DNA from: an uncultured Ruminococcus sp.
GTDB taxonomy: Bacteria; Bacillota; Clostridia; Oscillospirales; Ruminococcaceae
Assembly (NCBI GenBank): GCA_947627625.1
Contig: CANQWR010000002.1
Coordinates: 186,001 to 250,000 of the forward strand
Reading direction: 5' to 3'
DNA length: 64,000 bases
Position 1 is the first letter of the stretch. Each line of letters opens with the position of its first letter. Position numbers and translations under genes: made by a program. Positions 40,947-50,111 of this stretch are shown one piece after another. Under the pieces are notes generated by a model that saw nothing but the letters and a program-made list of their open reading frames with translations, did not search any database and was not told the DNA's origin.

Positions 40947-41041
40947 CTCACCGTGTACTCAGATGGGGGTGAGTCCTCATTTTTACGCCCTCTTCTTGGT
41001 TTGCGGAATTTTGTCTATTTTAATAAAGAGGTGCTTAAAAA
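40947..41041 (+). promoter_or_regulatory. rpsO leader with two hairpins, the second sequestering the SD
   Basis: CTCACC...GGTGAG (40947-40973); CCTCTT...AAGAGG (40989-41031) overlapping the SD. Confidence 0.55.
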
Positions 41042-41308
41042 ATGCTCTTGAAAGAGGAAAAAACGGCTGTTATTGAAGCCAACAGAACACACGAAAATGA
41101 CACGGGTTCACCTGAAGTCCAGATTGCCATTCTCACAAGGAGAATCAACGACCTCACAGAACACCTGAAAATCCACAAGAACGACCACCACTCCAGAAGG
41201 GGACTTCTCAAAATGGTAGGTCACAGGCGTAATCTTCTCGCTTATCTCAAGAAGAAGGACATAAACAGATACCGTGCTATTGTAGAAAAGCTCGGTCTGC
41301 GTAAGTAA
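41042..41308 (+). CDS. rpsO: 30S ribosomal protein S15
   Basis: [50 protein letters not shown]. Confidence 0.99.
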   Translation: MLLKEEKTAVIEANRTHENDTGSPEVQIAILTRRINDLTEHLKIHKNDHHSRRGLLKMVGHRRNLLAYLKKKDINRYRAIVEKLGLRK

Positions 41309-41324
41309 TTTTTCGGGAAACGGC

Positions 41325-41370
41325 AGGGCGGACGGTATGAAATTTCAAGCCCGTCCGCCCGTGTTTTTAT
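41325..41370 (+). terminator. Intrinsic terminator after rpsO
   Basis: GGGCGGACGG...CCCGTCCGCCC then gtgttttta. Confidence 0.8.
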
Positions 41371-41553
41371 GTGCCGTCAAGGTCCGGAAAACAAGGCGGA
41401 AGTCGAATGCAAGTCACGGACGGGAGTTTTTTCCGTGCTTTGCCTTTGACCTCCTGCCCTTTCCGGAACTGTCGGCATATGTTTGCAAAAAATCATTATA
41501 ATTTATTATAATTATAAATTGTAATTATTATATTTCAGTTTGGAGGATAGAGT

Positions 41554-43677
41554 ATGTTTGAAAATTACAGAGTTTTCGAGACAGTCTATGCGGGCAGACC
41601 TCTTGTTGTCGAGACAGGCAAGACCTGCGGACTGTCAAACGGTTCTTGCTGGGTTAGGTACGGCGAGACAGTCGTAATGGCGAACGTCACAGCGAGTGAA
41701 AAGCCCAGAGAGGGAGTTGACTTTTTCCCGCTGTCGGTGGACTATGAAGAGAGAATGTATTCGGTCGGAAAAATACCGGGTTCGTTCACAAAGAGAGAGG
41801 GAAAACCCAGTGACAAGGCGATTCTGACTTCAAGGTGCGTTGACAGACCTATAAGACCTCTTTTCCCGAAGGACATGAGAAATGATGTTTCCGTAGTTAT
41901 GACGGTGCTGTCGGTAGAGCCTGACAATTCCCCCGAAATTGCCGGAATGATAGCGACTTCTGTAGCAATTTCGATTTCGGATATACCGTGGAACGGTCCT
42001 ATTGCGGGAATAAATGTCGGACTTGTTGACGGTGAGATAGTCCTGAACCCCACTCTTGAACAGAGAGCCAAGACGGATTTGGTTCTGACAGTGGCGGGTA
42101 CTGCCGAAAAGATAGTCATGATAGAGGCAGGAGCAAACGAAGTCCCCGAAGATACCATGCTTGAGGCAATTCTCACAGGTCACGAGGAAATCAAGAAGAT
42201 GGTCGCTTTTATTGACGGCATCAGAAAAGAGATAGGAAAGCCGAAGTTTGAGTTTGAGTCTCAGGAAGTAGACCACGATATGTTTGAAGCTGTCGAGGAG
42301 TTTGCGGGCGAGAGGGTTAAATTTGCCCTTGACACCAATGATAAAAATGTCCGTGACCAGCGTCTTGCACCCGTGATTGACGATGTTCACGCAAAGTTTG
42401 ACGAGATCTATCCCGAAAAAATCGCAATGCTTGACGAGTGTATGTACAAACTTCAAAAGAAGATAGTCCGTGCGTGGCTGTATGAGGGAAAGCGTGTGGA
42501 CGGCAGAGGAATAGACGAGATAAGACCTCTTGCGGCAGAAGTCGGAGTACTCCCGAGAGTACACGGTTCGGGACTTTTCACAAGGGGACAGACACAGGTG
42601 CTCACAATTGCAACTCTTGGACCTGTCAGTGACGCACAGAGAATTGACGGTCTTGACGAGGAGGAGTCCAAGAGATATATGCACCAGTACAATTTCCCGA
42701 GTTATTCGGTCGGTGAGACTAAGCCGAGCAGAGGACCGGGAAGACGTGAAATTGGACACGGTGCGTTGGCGGAGAGAGCTTTAGTGCCTGTTATACCGTC
42801 TGTGGAGGAGTTCCCCTATGCACTCAGACTTGTTTCGGAAGTTCTGTCCTCAAACGGTTCTACTTCACAGGGTTCAATATGCGGTTCTACACTTGCTCTC
42901 ATGGACGCAGGTGTGCCTATAAAAGCACCTGTTGCGGGAATTTCGTGCGGACTTATAACAAAGCCCGACAGTGACGAATTTATGACTATGGTCGATATAC
43001 AAGGTCTTGAGGACTTTTTCGGTGATATGGACTTCAAAGTCGGCGGTACTCACAAGGGCATAACTGCTATTCAGGTCGATATAAAAGTGGACGGTCTCAC
43101 GCCTGCCATAATAAAAGAGGCTTTTGAAAAGACCAGAAAGGCGAGACTTTATATTCTTGACGAGATAATGCTGAAAGCTATACCCGAACCGAGAAAGACT
43201 GTCAGTCGGTACGCCCCGAAAATGCTCCAGACTAAAGTACCCGTTGACAAGATAAGGGAAGTTATCGGACAGGGCGGTAAAGTTATACAGAAGATTTCCG
43301 CAGACTGTGATGTCAAGATAGATATAAACGACGACGGAAGCGTGTTTATAAGCGGTATAGACGGCGAAAAGGCTGAAAAGGCTTTGCAGGTCGTTGAGAC
43401 TATCGCAAACGGTCCCGAAGTGGGAGCTATATACATGGGCAAAGTCGTCAGAATAAAGGACTTTGGTGCATTTGTGGAGATAGTCCCGGGCATGGACGGT
43501 CTTGTCCACATCTCAAAACTTGACAAATCGAGAGTTGAGAGGGTAGAGGATATAGTTTCTGTCGGTGACGAGATAGTTGTCAAAGTCATAGAGATAGACA
43601 GTCAGAACAGGATAAACCTCTCACGCAAGGACGCTCTTGCCGATATAGAGGCTAAAAAGAGAAGAAACAGAAGGTAA
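41554..43677 (+). CDS. pnp: Polyribonucleotide nucleotidyltransferase
   Basis: RNase PH domains, KH (IREVIGQGGKVIQKI) and S1 domain. Confidence 0.99.
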   Translation: MFENYRVFETVYAGRPLVVETGKTCGLSNGSCWVRYGETVVMANVTASEKPREGVDFFPLSVDYEERMYSVGKIPGSFTKREGKPSDKAILTSRCVDRPIRPLFPKDMRNDVSVVMTVLSVEPDNSPEIAGMIATSVAISISDIPWNGPIAGINVGLVDGEIVLNPTLEQRAKTDLVLTVAGTAEKIVMIEAGANEVPEDTMLEAILTGHEEIKKMVAFIDGIRKEIGKPKFEFESQEVDHDMFEAVEEFAGERVKFALDTNDKNVRDQRLAPVIDDVHAKFDEIYPEKIAMLDECMYKLQKKIVRAWLYEGKRVDGRGIDEIRPLAAEVGVLPRVHGSGLFTRGQTQVLTIATLGPVSDAQRIDGLDEEESKRYMHQYNFPSYSVGETKPSRGPGRREIGHGALAERALVPVIPSVEEFPYALRLVSEVLSSNGSTSQGSICGSTLALMDAGVPIKAPVAGISCGLITKPDSDEFMTMVDIQGLEDFFGDMDFKVGGTHKGITAIQVDIKVDGLTPAIIKEAFEKTRKARLYILDEIMLKAIPEPRKTVSRYAPKMLQTKVPVDKIREVIGQGGKVIQKISADCDVKIDINDDGSVFISGIDGEKAEKALQVVETIANGPEVGAIYMGKVVRIKDFGAFVEIVPGMDGLVHISKLDKSRVERVEDIVSVGDEIVVKVIEIDSQNRINLSRKDALADIEAKKRRNRR

Positions 43678-43700
43678 TTTGTTTTTATTTCAGATATTTC

Positions 43701-43735
43701 GGGACAGTCCGCAAGGGCTGTCCTTTTATTTTTTG
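43701..43735 (+). terminator. Intrinsic terminator after pnp
   Basis: GGACAGtccgcaagggCTGTCCttttatttttt. Confidence 0.85.
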
Positions 43736-43872
43736 ACACCCGAAAATAAAAAAAATATTTCAGGTGTATTGACGTGAGAGGAGAAATATTATATAATAAA
43801 AGTGTGTGGAAACTTGTTTATTGTATAAAAGACAGGGCTTGTTATCAGCCTTAAACGGAAGAAGTGATAATT

Positions 43873-44532
43873 ATGAAAAATAAAATTTCGGTGTCGTTGC
43901 TTAGTGCCGACATGATGAATCTTGAGAGAGAGATACGAAGAGTAGAGAAAAGCGGTGCGGAAATGCTCCACTTTGACGTTATGGACGGTGTTTTTGTAAA
44001 TAATATAACTTATGGACTGCCCGTTCTGGAGCAGGTCAGAAAAATAACAAATATGCCCCTTGACGTACACCTCATGATAACAGATCCTCTTGAATATGCG
44101 GAGCGTTTTGTAAAAAGCGGTGCGGATATAGTGTCTTTTCACATTGAGAGCAACAGCGACACGGCGGAGACTCTGAGAGTGATAAAAGAGAGCGGTGCAA
44201 AGGCTTGCATAGCAATAAAGCCGTCCACAAAAGCGGAGGCGGTCTATAAGTATCTTGAATATCTGGACATGGTTCTCGTGATGACAGTCGAACCGGGTTT
44301 CGGCGGGCAGAGTTTCATTGCGGAAACTGTCGGAAAGATAGGGGAGATAAGAAAAAAACTTGATACAATGGGGCTTGCGACGGATATTGAAGTTGACGGC
44401 GGTATAAATGATGTAACGTCCGAACTTGTGAAGAGTGTCGGGGCGAATGTGCTTGTATCGGGGAGTTATCTTTTCGGTTCAGATGATATGGCAAAGTCCG
44501 TCAGAAAAATCGGGAAAGAGGTTCTGCGATGA
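43873..44532 (+). CDS. rpe: Ribulose-phosphate 3-epimerase
   Basis: SLLSADMMNLEREI, LHFDVMDGVFVNNITYG, DVHLMI, MTVEPGFGGQSF. Confidence 0.96.
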   Translation: MKNKISVSLLSADMMNLEREIRRVEKSGAEMLHFDVMDGVFVNNITYGLPVLEQVRKITNMPLDVHLMITDPLEYAERFVKSGADIVSFHIESNSDTAETLRVIKESGAKACIAIKPSTKAEAVYKYLEYLDMVLVMTVEPGFGGQSFIAETVGKIGEIRKKLDTMGLATDIEVDGGINDVTSELVKSVGANVLVSGSYLFGSDDMAKSVRKIGKEVLR

Positions 44533-45536
44533 AGGCTGTCAGGAGAGAGCGTTTTGTGTCGCTTGATATAATGATAACACTTTCCGCACTGGAGACTATG
44601 GCTTTTTTCTATTACGGTTCACACGCCCTTGCGGTCGGTCTTATGTGTATGACAGCGTCTCTTGCGGTGGAGATAGTATCACTCAGACTTGTAAACAGAA
44701 AATTCACGGCAGATAATTTGTCGTGCGTTGCGGACGGTCTCGTGACGGCACTGATGTTTTCCGCTGTAATGGACTACAGACTCGCTGTTGTGGGGACGAT
44801 TTTCGGGGCGGTGATAAAAAATGTTTTCGGTGGACGTGAGAACATGATATTTTCCGCATCGGCAGTCTCGTATGTGTTTCTGCTCACGTCCTGGAAAAAC
44901 CGTCTTTTGCAGTTCCCACAGCCACACACTCTGACGGGAGTTTTAGATGATATTAAAATTTCCGATTTGACAGTCTCCGCAAGTCACGAATTTAATTCAA
45001 CGGGGAAGTTTGATTTCTCGGACTTTGAAATTCTGCTCGGAAATTTCAGCGGACCGTGCGGTGCGGTCAGTATATTGCTACTGATAATTTCGGCAGTCAT
45101 ACTAATTTTAAGGAGAGATATATCGGCAGGTGCTTTTACGGGCTTTATAGGCGGTACGGTGCTTATGGCGTGCGTTTACCCCGTTTGCGGCAGTGTCTCC
45201 GACTCTGTGAAGTACACCCTCTGCACCAATATGGTGCTGTTCTCCGCTGTCTATATCATATCGGACAGGAGGATTTCTCCCGAAAACAACATTTCGGCAC
45301 TGATTTACGGATTTTTTATATCGGTGTTTTCATATACTTTAACATCTGTGAACGCACAGGAAAATGCGGTTGTGACGGTCTCGCTTCTGCTTACTCCCCT
45401 CGCACTGTTTCTGAAAAATGTTGAGGGAGTTATAAAAAATAATAAAAATAATAGAAATATTGAAAATAAAAATAATAAAAATATTGAAGATGACAAAAAT
45501 TCGGAAGGGGGAGAGACTTCTCTTGAAAGAGAGTAG
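44529..45536 (+). CDS. RnfD/NqrB-like membrane protein (divergent)
   Basis: VADGLVTALMFSAVMDYRLAVVGTIFGAVIKNVFGGRENMIFSASAVSYVFL; followed by RnfE- and RnfA-like genes. Confidence 0.75.
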   Translation: MKAVRRERFVSLDIMITLSALETMAFFYYGSHALAVGLMCMTASLAVEIVSLRLVNRKFTADNLSCVADGLVTALMFSAVMDYRLAVVGTIFGAVIKNVFGGRENMIFSASAVSYVFLLTSWKNRLLQFPQPHTLTGVLDDIKISDLTVSASHEFNSTGKFDFSDFEILLGNFSGPCGAVSILLLIISAVILILRRDISAGAFTGFIGGTVLMACVYPVCGSVSDSVKYTLCTNMVLFSAVYIISDRRISPENNISALIYGFFISVFSYTLTSVNAQENAVVTVSLLLTPLALFLKNVEGVIKNNKNNRNIENKNNKNIEDDKNSEGGETSLERE

Positions 45537-46167
45537 CAAAAAGGGAAAAATTCACCTGTCGGACGGCATTTTCAGAGATAATACAGTCCTGTCGTCACTG
45601 ATGGTCATATCGCCCGTGATAGTCTGCGGGGACACTCTTGTGAATGCAACAGCAGTTGTGTGCATATTTTCACTGATAACTTTTGTGTCGGTGGTCATAG
45701 CCTCGTTCATACCAAAGAGACTGCCGTACTGTTTAAGAGCGATTTTGTGTGCAGTTATTTCGTCACTTGTATATGTTCCCGTGAGGATTTCCGCACAGGA
45801 GTTTTACCCCGAAATAATACCCCGTCTGGGGATATACTTTCCGCTTCTGGCGTTAAATTCGGTGATAATATTGCAGACGGGTGCTAAGTTTTCAAAAATG
45901 AAAAAATCGGGAATGCTTGTCTCGCTGTTGTCGTACATAGTCGGCTTTGACCTTGTGATGATCGTGACCGCCTTTGTGCGTGAACTTCTTGCGTACGGCA
46001 CTATAGACAGCAGAGTCGTGAATGCAGATTTCCTTGTGTCGGGAATGGGAACGTCTTTCGGAGGATTTATATTCCTCGGACTGCTCTGCGGACTGTACAG
46101 AAAAATAAGAAAATCCGTAACGCACGGAGAGGATTCGGAGGGTGAAGAGAATGTTTCTTGTGACTGA
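45523..46167 (+). CDS. RnfE/NqrD-like membrane protein (divergent)
   Basis: LSSLMVISPVIVCGDTLVNATAVVCIF...LGIYFPLLALNSVIIL; TTG 45523 behind aagggggagag RBS. Confidence 0.75.
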   Translation: MKESSKKGKIHLSDGIFRDNTVLSSLMVISPVIVCGDTLVNATAVVCIFSLITFVSVVIASFIPKRLPYCLRAILCAVISSLVYVPVRISAQEFYPEIIPRLGIYFPLLALNSVIILQTGAKFSKMKKSGMLVSLLSYIVGFDLVMIVTAFVRELLAYGTIDSRVVNADFLVSGMGTSFGGFIFLGLLCGLYRKIRKSVTHGEDSEGEENVSCD

Positions 46168-46711
46168 ATTTATCGCAATTCTGGGAGCAAATCTCGTTTT
46201 CACAAAGGCACTCGGAACGAGTACGCTCTTTGCCTCGGCAGACTCATGGAAAAATCTTGTGAGGACTTCTTTTATAATAACGCTTTTTGCGGTGTGCAGT
46301 TCGGCGGGAGCGTATTTTACAGACCTCTATACAGGTGGAAGTCTCGAAAATTTCAGGCTTGTCTTTTACGTCCTTGAAACGGGGCTTGTGTATATTTTAT
46401 TTCTCGCTCTCAGCTTTTTTGTGAGCAGGAAAAATTTTGACAGGACAAAAAAATATATTCACCTGTCAGCCTATAACTGTGCAGTTATGGGAACGGTTCT
46501 GACGGTCAGCGGAAGTGTGCCTGAGGGAAGTCTCTGGGGGTATATACTGTCGGGACTTGAAACGGGTGCGGGATTTATAATTGCATCGCTCACAATGTCG
46601 GTCGCCTACAGGAGACTTAATTCCGTTAGAGTACCGCAGTCTTTCAGGGAATTCCCCGCAATGCTTATATACATAGGCATAATTTCAATGGCGGTTTATG
46701 CAGTGTCTTAA
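46151..46711 (+). CDS. RnfA/NqrE-like membrane protein (divergent)
   Basis: LGANLVFTKALGTSTLFA...SAYNCAVMGTVLT...VRVPQSFREFPAMLIYIGIISMAVYAV. Confidence 0.75.
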   Translation: MFLVTEFIAILGANLVFTKALGTSTLFASADSWKNLVRTSFIITLFAVCSSAGAYFTDLYTGGSLENFRLVFYVLETGLVYILFLALSFFVSRKNFDRTKKYIHLSAYNCAVMGTVLTVSGSVPEGSLWGYILSGLETGAGFIIASLTMSVAYRRLNSVRVPQSFREFPAMLIYIGIISMAVYAVS

Positions 46712-46787
46712 AAGAGAGAAAAATTAAAATTAAAATAATTAAAATAAATAAAAATAAAAAAAGAAAATTTTGTCAGGAGACAGACAA

Positions 46788-47996
46788 ATGAAACAAAGGA
46801 ACAAGGGAAGGAAAATTTACAAGACAAAGGAGAAAAATTACCACGGAAACAGTTTTGGCGGGAAATTTATGTCATCGGTGCTGACCGTCCTGCTTGTGGG
46901 CGGACTGGGCTTTATAGGCTACAGCACGGTCGGACCGCTGCTTGATTTTGACAGACAAAAGGGTGACAGTGCTTTTCAGGAGGAAGTGCCTGTATTTGAG
47001 AGCAGCGAAATTACACAGCAGGACAGCACGGGTGCAGAGGACAGCGACACGGACGAGGGTGACGGAGTTTTTCCCGAACCTCTCGGCGGTGAAAAATACA
47101 ATGCGACAGTCCTGTCGGCTTCTGATCTGGAGAGCTATGACACTCTCAGGGATGCTGTAAAGAGGATTCCCGAAGAGTGGGAGTCTGATTTTGTGGAAGT
47201 GCCTTTGAAGTCAAACGGCGGGTACGTCTACTATTCGACAAACTGTGAAGAGGAGCGTGCGGCTGGGGCGGTTGTCTGTGAGCTTGACCCTGCAAAAATA
47301 GCGGAGATAATCAGAGAGAGCGGTCGACACCCCTCCGCAAAGATAAGTGTTTTCAGGGACACTCTCCTCCCACGCACCTACGATTCAAGCGGTTTTATGA
47401 ACACAAAAACAAATCTCCCGTGGCTTGACAGCAAGAAAAATCCGTGGGTGACACCGTTTGAAGATACGGCTCTGAGGTGTGCGGAGTTTATGGCGGGGGA
47501 ACTGTCCAAAGCGGGGTTTGAGAAGATAATCTGCACGGATTTGCGGTTTCCCGAATTTGAGAATACAGATTTGGCGGTTCTTGACGAGAGACTGAAAGAC
47601 CCCGAAAAGAGGTCGGAAGTGCTGATATCGGCAGTAAATGCACTGTCGGAGACGGCAGGAAGTCCTGAATCTGAAGTCATTCCCGAAGTCTCCGCTGTGC
47701 AGATACTTGAGGGGAGTGCGGACGTATTCAAGCCCGAAAAACTCTCTCCGAAGTCGGTCATGGTGAATATAGACATTGACGAGATAGGTGATTCTGTTTC
47801 GGACGGCGTTACCGTCTACCAGTTCAGCGGTACTCCCGCAGACAGGACTGCAAAAATTATGAGTCTCATAAATTTCAGACTGACGGACAAAAATTTCATA
47901 TTCAGGATAACGGGGGAAGGTCTCACGGAACAGGAGCTGTCCAAAGCGAGAGATGAGGTCTCCGCATATGGGTATGAGTCCTTAGCACTCGGCTGA
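46788..47996 (+). CDS. Membrane-anchored protein with extracytoplasmic domain, function unknown
   Basis: Basic N-terminus, single TM, acidic linker, about 300 aa soluble domain. Confidence 0.6.
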   Translation: MKQRNKGRKIYKTKEKNYHGNSFGGKFMSSVLTVLLVGGLGFIGYSTVGPLLDFDRQKGDSAFQEEVPVFESSEITQQDSTGAEDSDTDEGDGVFPEPLGGEKYNATVLSASDLESYDTLRDAVKRIPEEWESDFVEVPLKSNGGYVYYSTNCEEERAAGAVVCELDPAKIAEIIRESGRHPSAKISVFRDTLLPRTYDSSGFMNTKTNLPWLDSKKNPWVTPFEDTALRCAEFMAGELSKAGFEKIICTDLRFPEFENTDLAVLDERLKDPEKRSEVLISAVNALSETAGSPESEVIPEVSAVQILEGSADVFKPEKLSPKSVMVNIDIDEIGDSVSDGVTVYQFSGTPADRTAKIMSLINFRLTDKNFIFRITGEGLTEQELSKARDEVSAYGYESLALG

Positions 47997-48096
47997 AACA
48001 CGGGTGACGGGAGACAATAAATAATAAATAAATAAAATTAAATTAAATAAAACAAAACAAAAAACCGGTCTGTTTTGCCGGAGAACGGAGAAAAAA

Positions 48097-49056
48097 ATGG
48101 CTGAGAGCTTTAAGGTTTCACTTAAAAAAATAATAGACGAGTTCAAGCTGGAGATAATATATATCCACAGAGACGCTGAGACGATAATGATAGACGAGAA
48201 CGATGTGAACCGCCCGGGATTGCAGCTTATGGGCTTTTATGAGTACTTCAATCCCGAAAGAATACAGATAATAGGCAAGATGGAGTTTGCGTACCTCTCC
48301 ACCATTGATGAAAAGACAAGGCGTGAGAGACTGCAAATGCTCTTTGCACAGAGGCTCCCCGCACTCATAATCGCAAGGGAACTGCCCTATTTTGCGGAAA
48401 TGCTGGAGCTTGCAAAGGAGTATGAAGTACCGCTTCTGAGGAGCAAGGAGAGTACATCAAATTTCATGTCGGGGCTGATAGAGTTTCTGAACATGAATCT
48501 TGCACCGAGAGTTACAAGGCACGGCGTTCTGATAGAGATATACGGCGAGGGTGTTTTTATAACGGGGGAGAGCGGTGTCGGAAAGAGCGAGACGGCTATA
48601 GAGCTTGTAAAGCGTGGACACAGGCTTGTTGCGGACGATGCTGTTGAGATAAGGAAAGTCTCAAACACAAGTCTTGTGGGAAGTTCCCCCGACAATATAA
48701 GGCATTTTCTGGAGCTGAGGGGCATAGGTATCATAAACGCAAGGAGACTTTTCGGTATAGGAGCTGTCAAAATGACAGAAACGCTTGATCTGGTCGTTGA
48801 GCTTGAACAGTGGAACTCCGAAAAGGTCTATGACAGAATGGGTGTCGACACGGAATATGTGACGCTTCTGGGAGTAAAAGTCCCCGCTCTGACAATTCCT
48901 GTAAAGCCCGGAAGAAATCTTGCTGTCATACTCGAAGTGGCTGCTATGAACAACAGGCAGAAGAAGATGGGTTACAATGCCGCTGCGGAACTTCTGAACA
49001 GGCTCGGAATGGACTCTGATCCGAAAGAGACTGTCAGAAATTACGAGGCGTTCTGA
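48097..49056 (+). CDS. hprK: HPr kinase/phosphorylase
   Basis: GESGVGKSETAIELVKRGHRLVADDAV; ELRGIGIINARRLFG. Confidence 0.97.
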   Translation: MAESFKVSLKKIIDEFKLEIIYIHRDAETIMIDENDVNRPGLQLMGFYEYFNPERIQIIGKMEFAYLSTIDEKTRRERLQMLFAQRLPALIIARELPYFAEMLELAKEYEVPLLRSKESTSNFMSGLIEFLNMNLAPRVTRHGVLIEIYGEGVFITGESGVGKSETAIELVKRGHRLVADDAVEIRKVSNTSLVGSSPDNIRHFLELRGIGIINARRLFGIGAVKMTETLDLVVELEQWNSEKVYDRMGVDTEYVTLLGVKVPALTIPVKPGRNLAVILEVAAMNNRQKKMGYNAAAELLNRLGMDSDPKETVRNYEAF

Positions 49057-49131
49057 CAACAGTTTCACGAATTATTAAATTAAATTATTAAATATTTTTT
49101 ATTATAACAAGAGATCGGGAGAGTGACAGTG

Positions 49132-50040
49132 ATGGATATAGGCGAGATTTCAAAGCTTTGTCTCAGACTGGGGTGCAGGCTTCTGACGGACTGCCCTTTG
49201 AGTGAGTACACCACTTTCAGGCTCGGCGGTATTTGCAGGGCAATGATAAGTATAAATTCTGCAAAGTCGGCTGTGGAAGTTCTGAGATATGTGAGGGAGA
49301 AGTCTCTGAAATACGGTGTTATCGGCAGGGGGAGCAATATAATCGCATCAGACAGCGGTTTTGACGGGGTCATACTCCTTTTCGGGGCTGATTTTGCCGA
49401 AGTTTTGGTCTGTAAAGATGACAATGAAATAAAATGCAGTTCGGGAGCATTGCTGTCATCGGTTTGTGCACAGGCACAGCACGAGGGGCTTTCAGGTATG
49501 GAAAACCTCTACGGTATACCCGGAACAGTCGGGGGTGCGTTGTACATGAATGCGGGGGCTTACGGGAGCGAGATTAGAGACATAGTTGTCTGTGCGGAGT
49601 ACATAGACGAGAGCAACACTCTGAGGACTGTCTCCGCCGAAGATATGGATTTGTCCTACAGACACAGTATTTTTGCCGACAGGGGCTATATAATAACGTC
49701 TGTCACTTTGAGACTGAAAAAGGGAGACCCCGAAGATATAAAGATTGCTATGGACGAGTGCATGAAAAAGAGGAAACTGAAACAGCCGCTTAATTACCCG
49801 AGTGCGGGGAGTACGTTCAAAAGACCCGAGGGGAGTTATGCGTCACTTCTGATAGAACAGTGCGGACTGAAAGGAATGACTTGCGGAGGAGCTATGGTCA
49901 GTGAAAAGCACAGCGGTTTTATAGTCAACAAGGGAGGAGCTACCTGTGAGGACGTTCTAACGCTGTGCAGGAGAGTTCAGGAGATAGTCAGGGAAAAGAC
50001 GGGTTTTCGGCTTGAACTTGAACCTGTCATATTGAGCTGA
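49132..50040 (+). CDS. murB: UDP-N-acetylmuramate dehydrogenase
   Basis: GRGSNIIASD, GIPGTVGGALYMNAGAYG, YPSAGSTFKRPEG. Confidence 0.97.
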   Translation: MDIGEISKLCLRLGCRLLTDCPLSEYTTFRLGGICRAMISINSAKSAVEVLRYVREKSLKYGVIGRGSNIIASDSGFDGVILLFGADFAEVLVCKDDNEIKCSSGALLSSVCAQAQHEGLSGMENLYGIPGTVGGALYMNAGAYGSEIRDIVVCAEYIDESNTLRTVSAEDMDLSYRHSIFADRGYIITSVTLRLKKGDPEDIKIAMDECMKKRKLKQPLNYPSAGSTFKRPEGSYASLLIEQCGLKGMTCGGAMVSEKHSGFIVNKGGATCEDVLTLCRRVQEIVREKTGFRLELEPVILS

Positions 50041-50111
50041 TTTTAGTGTCCTCTTGACGGTTGACGGCTGGAAGATGGAGTAAAGAGCCAATAAGGGAGG
50101 TAAAGAGAAAG

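Noticed and set aside
41830-42759. Long antisense ORFs (for example 41830-42759 -, 3204-3899 -, 18469-19266 -, 34773-35537 -, 10857-11543 +)
   Set aside because: They overlap strongly supported genes on the other strand and encode compositionally biased, unrecognisable proteins; mirror-frame artefacts.
44529-46711. Functional canonical Rnf complex
   Set aside because: Genes for RnfB, RnfC and RnfG are absent here and several cofactor ligands are replaced; annotated as Rnf-like only.
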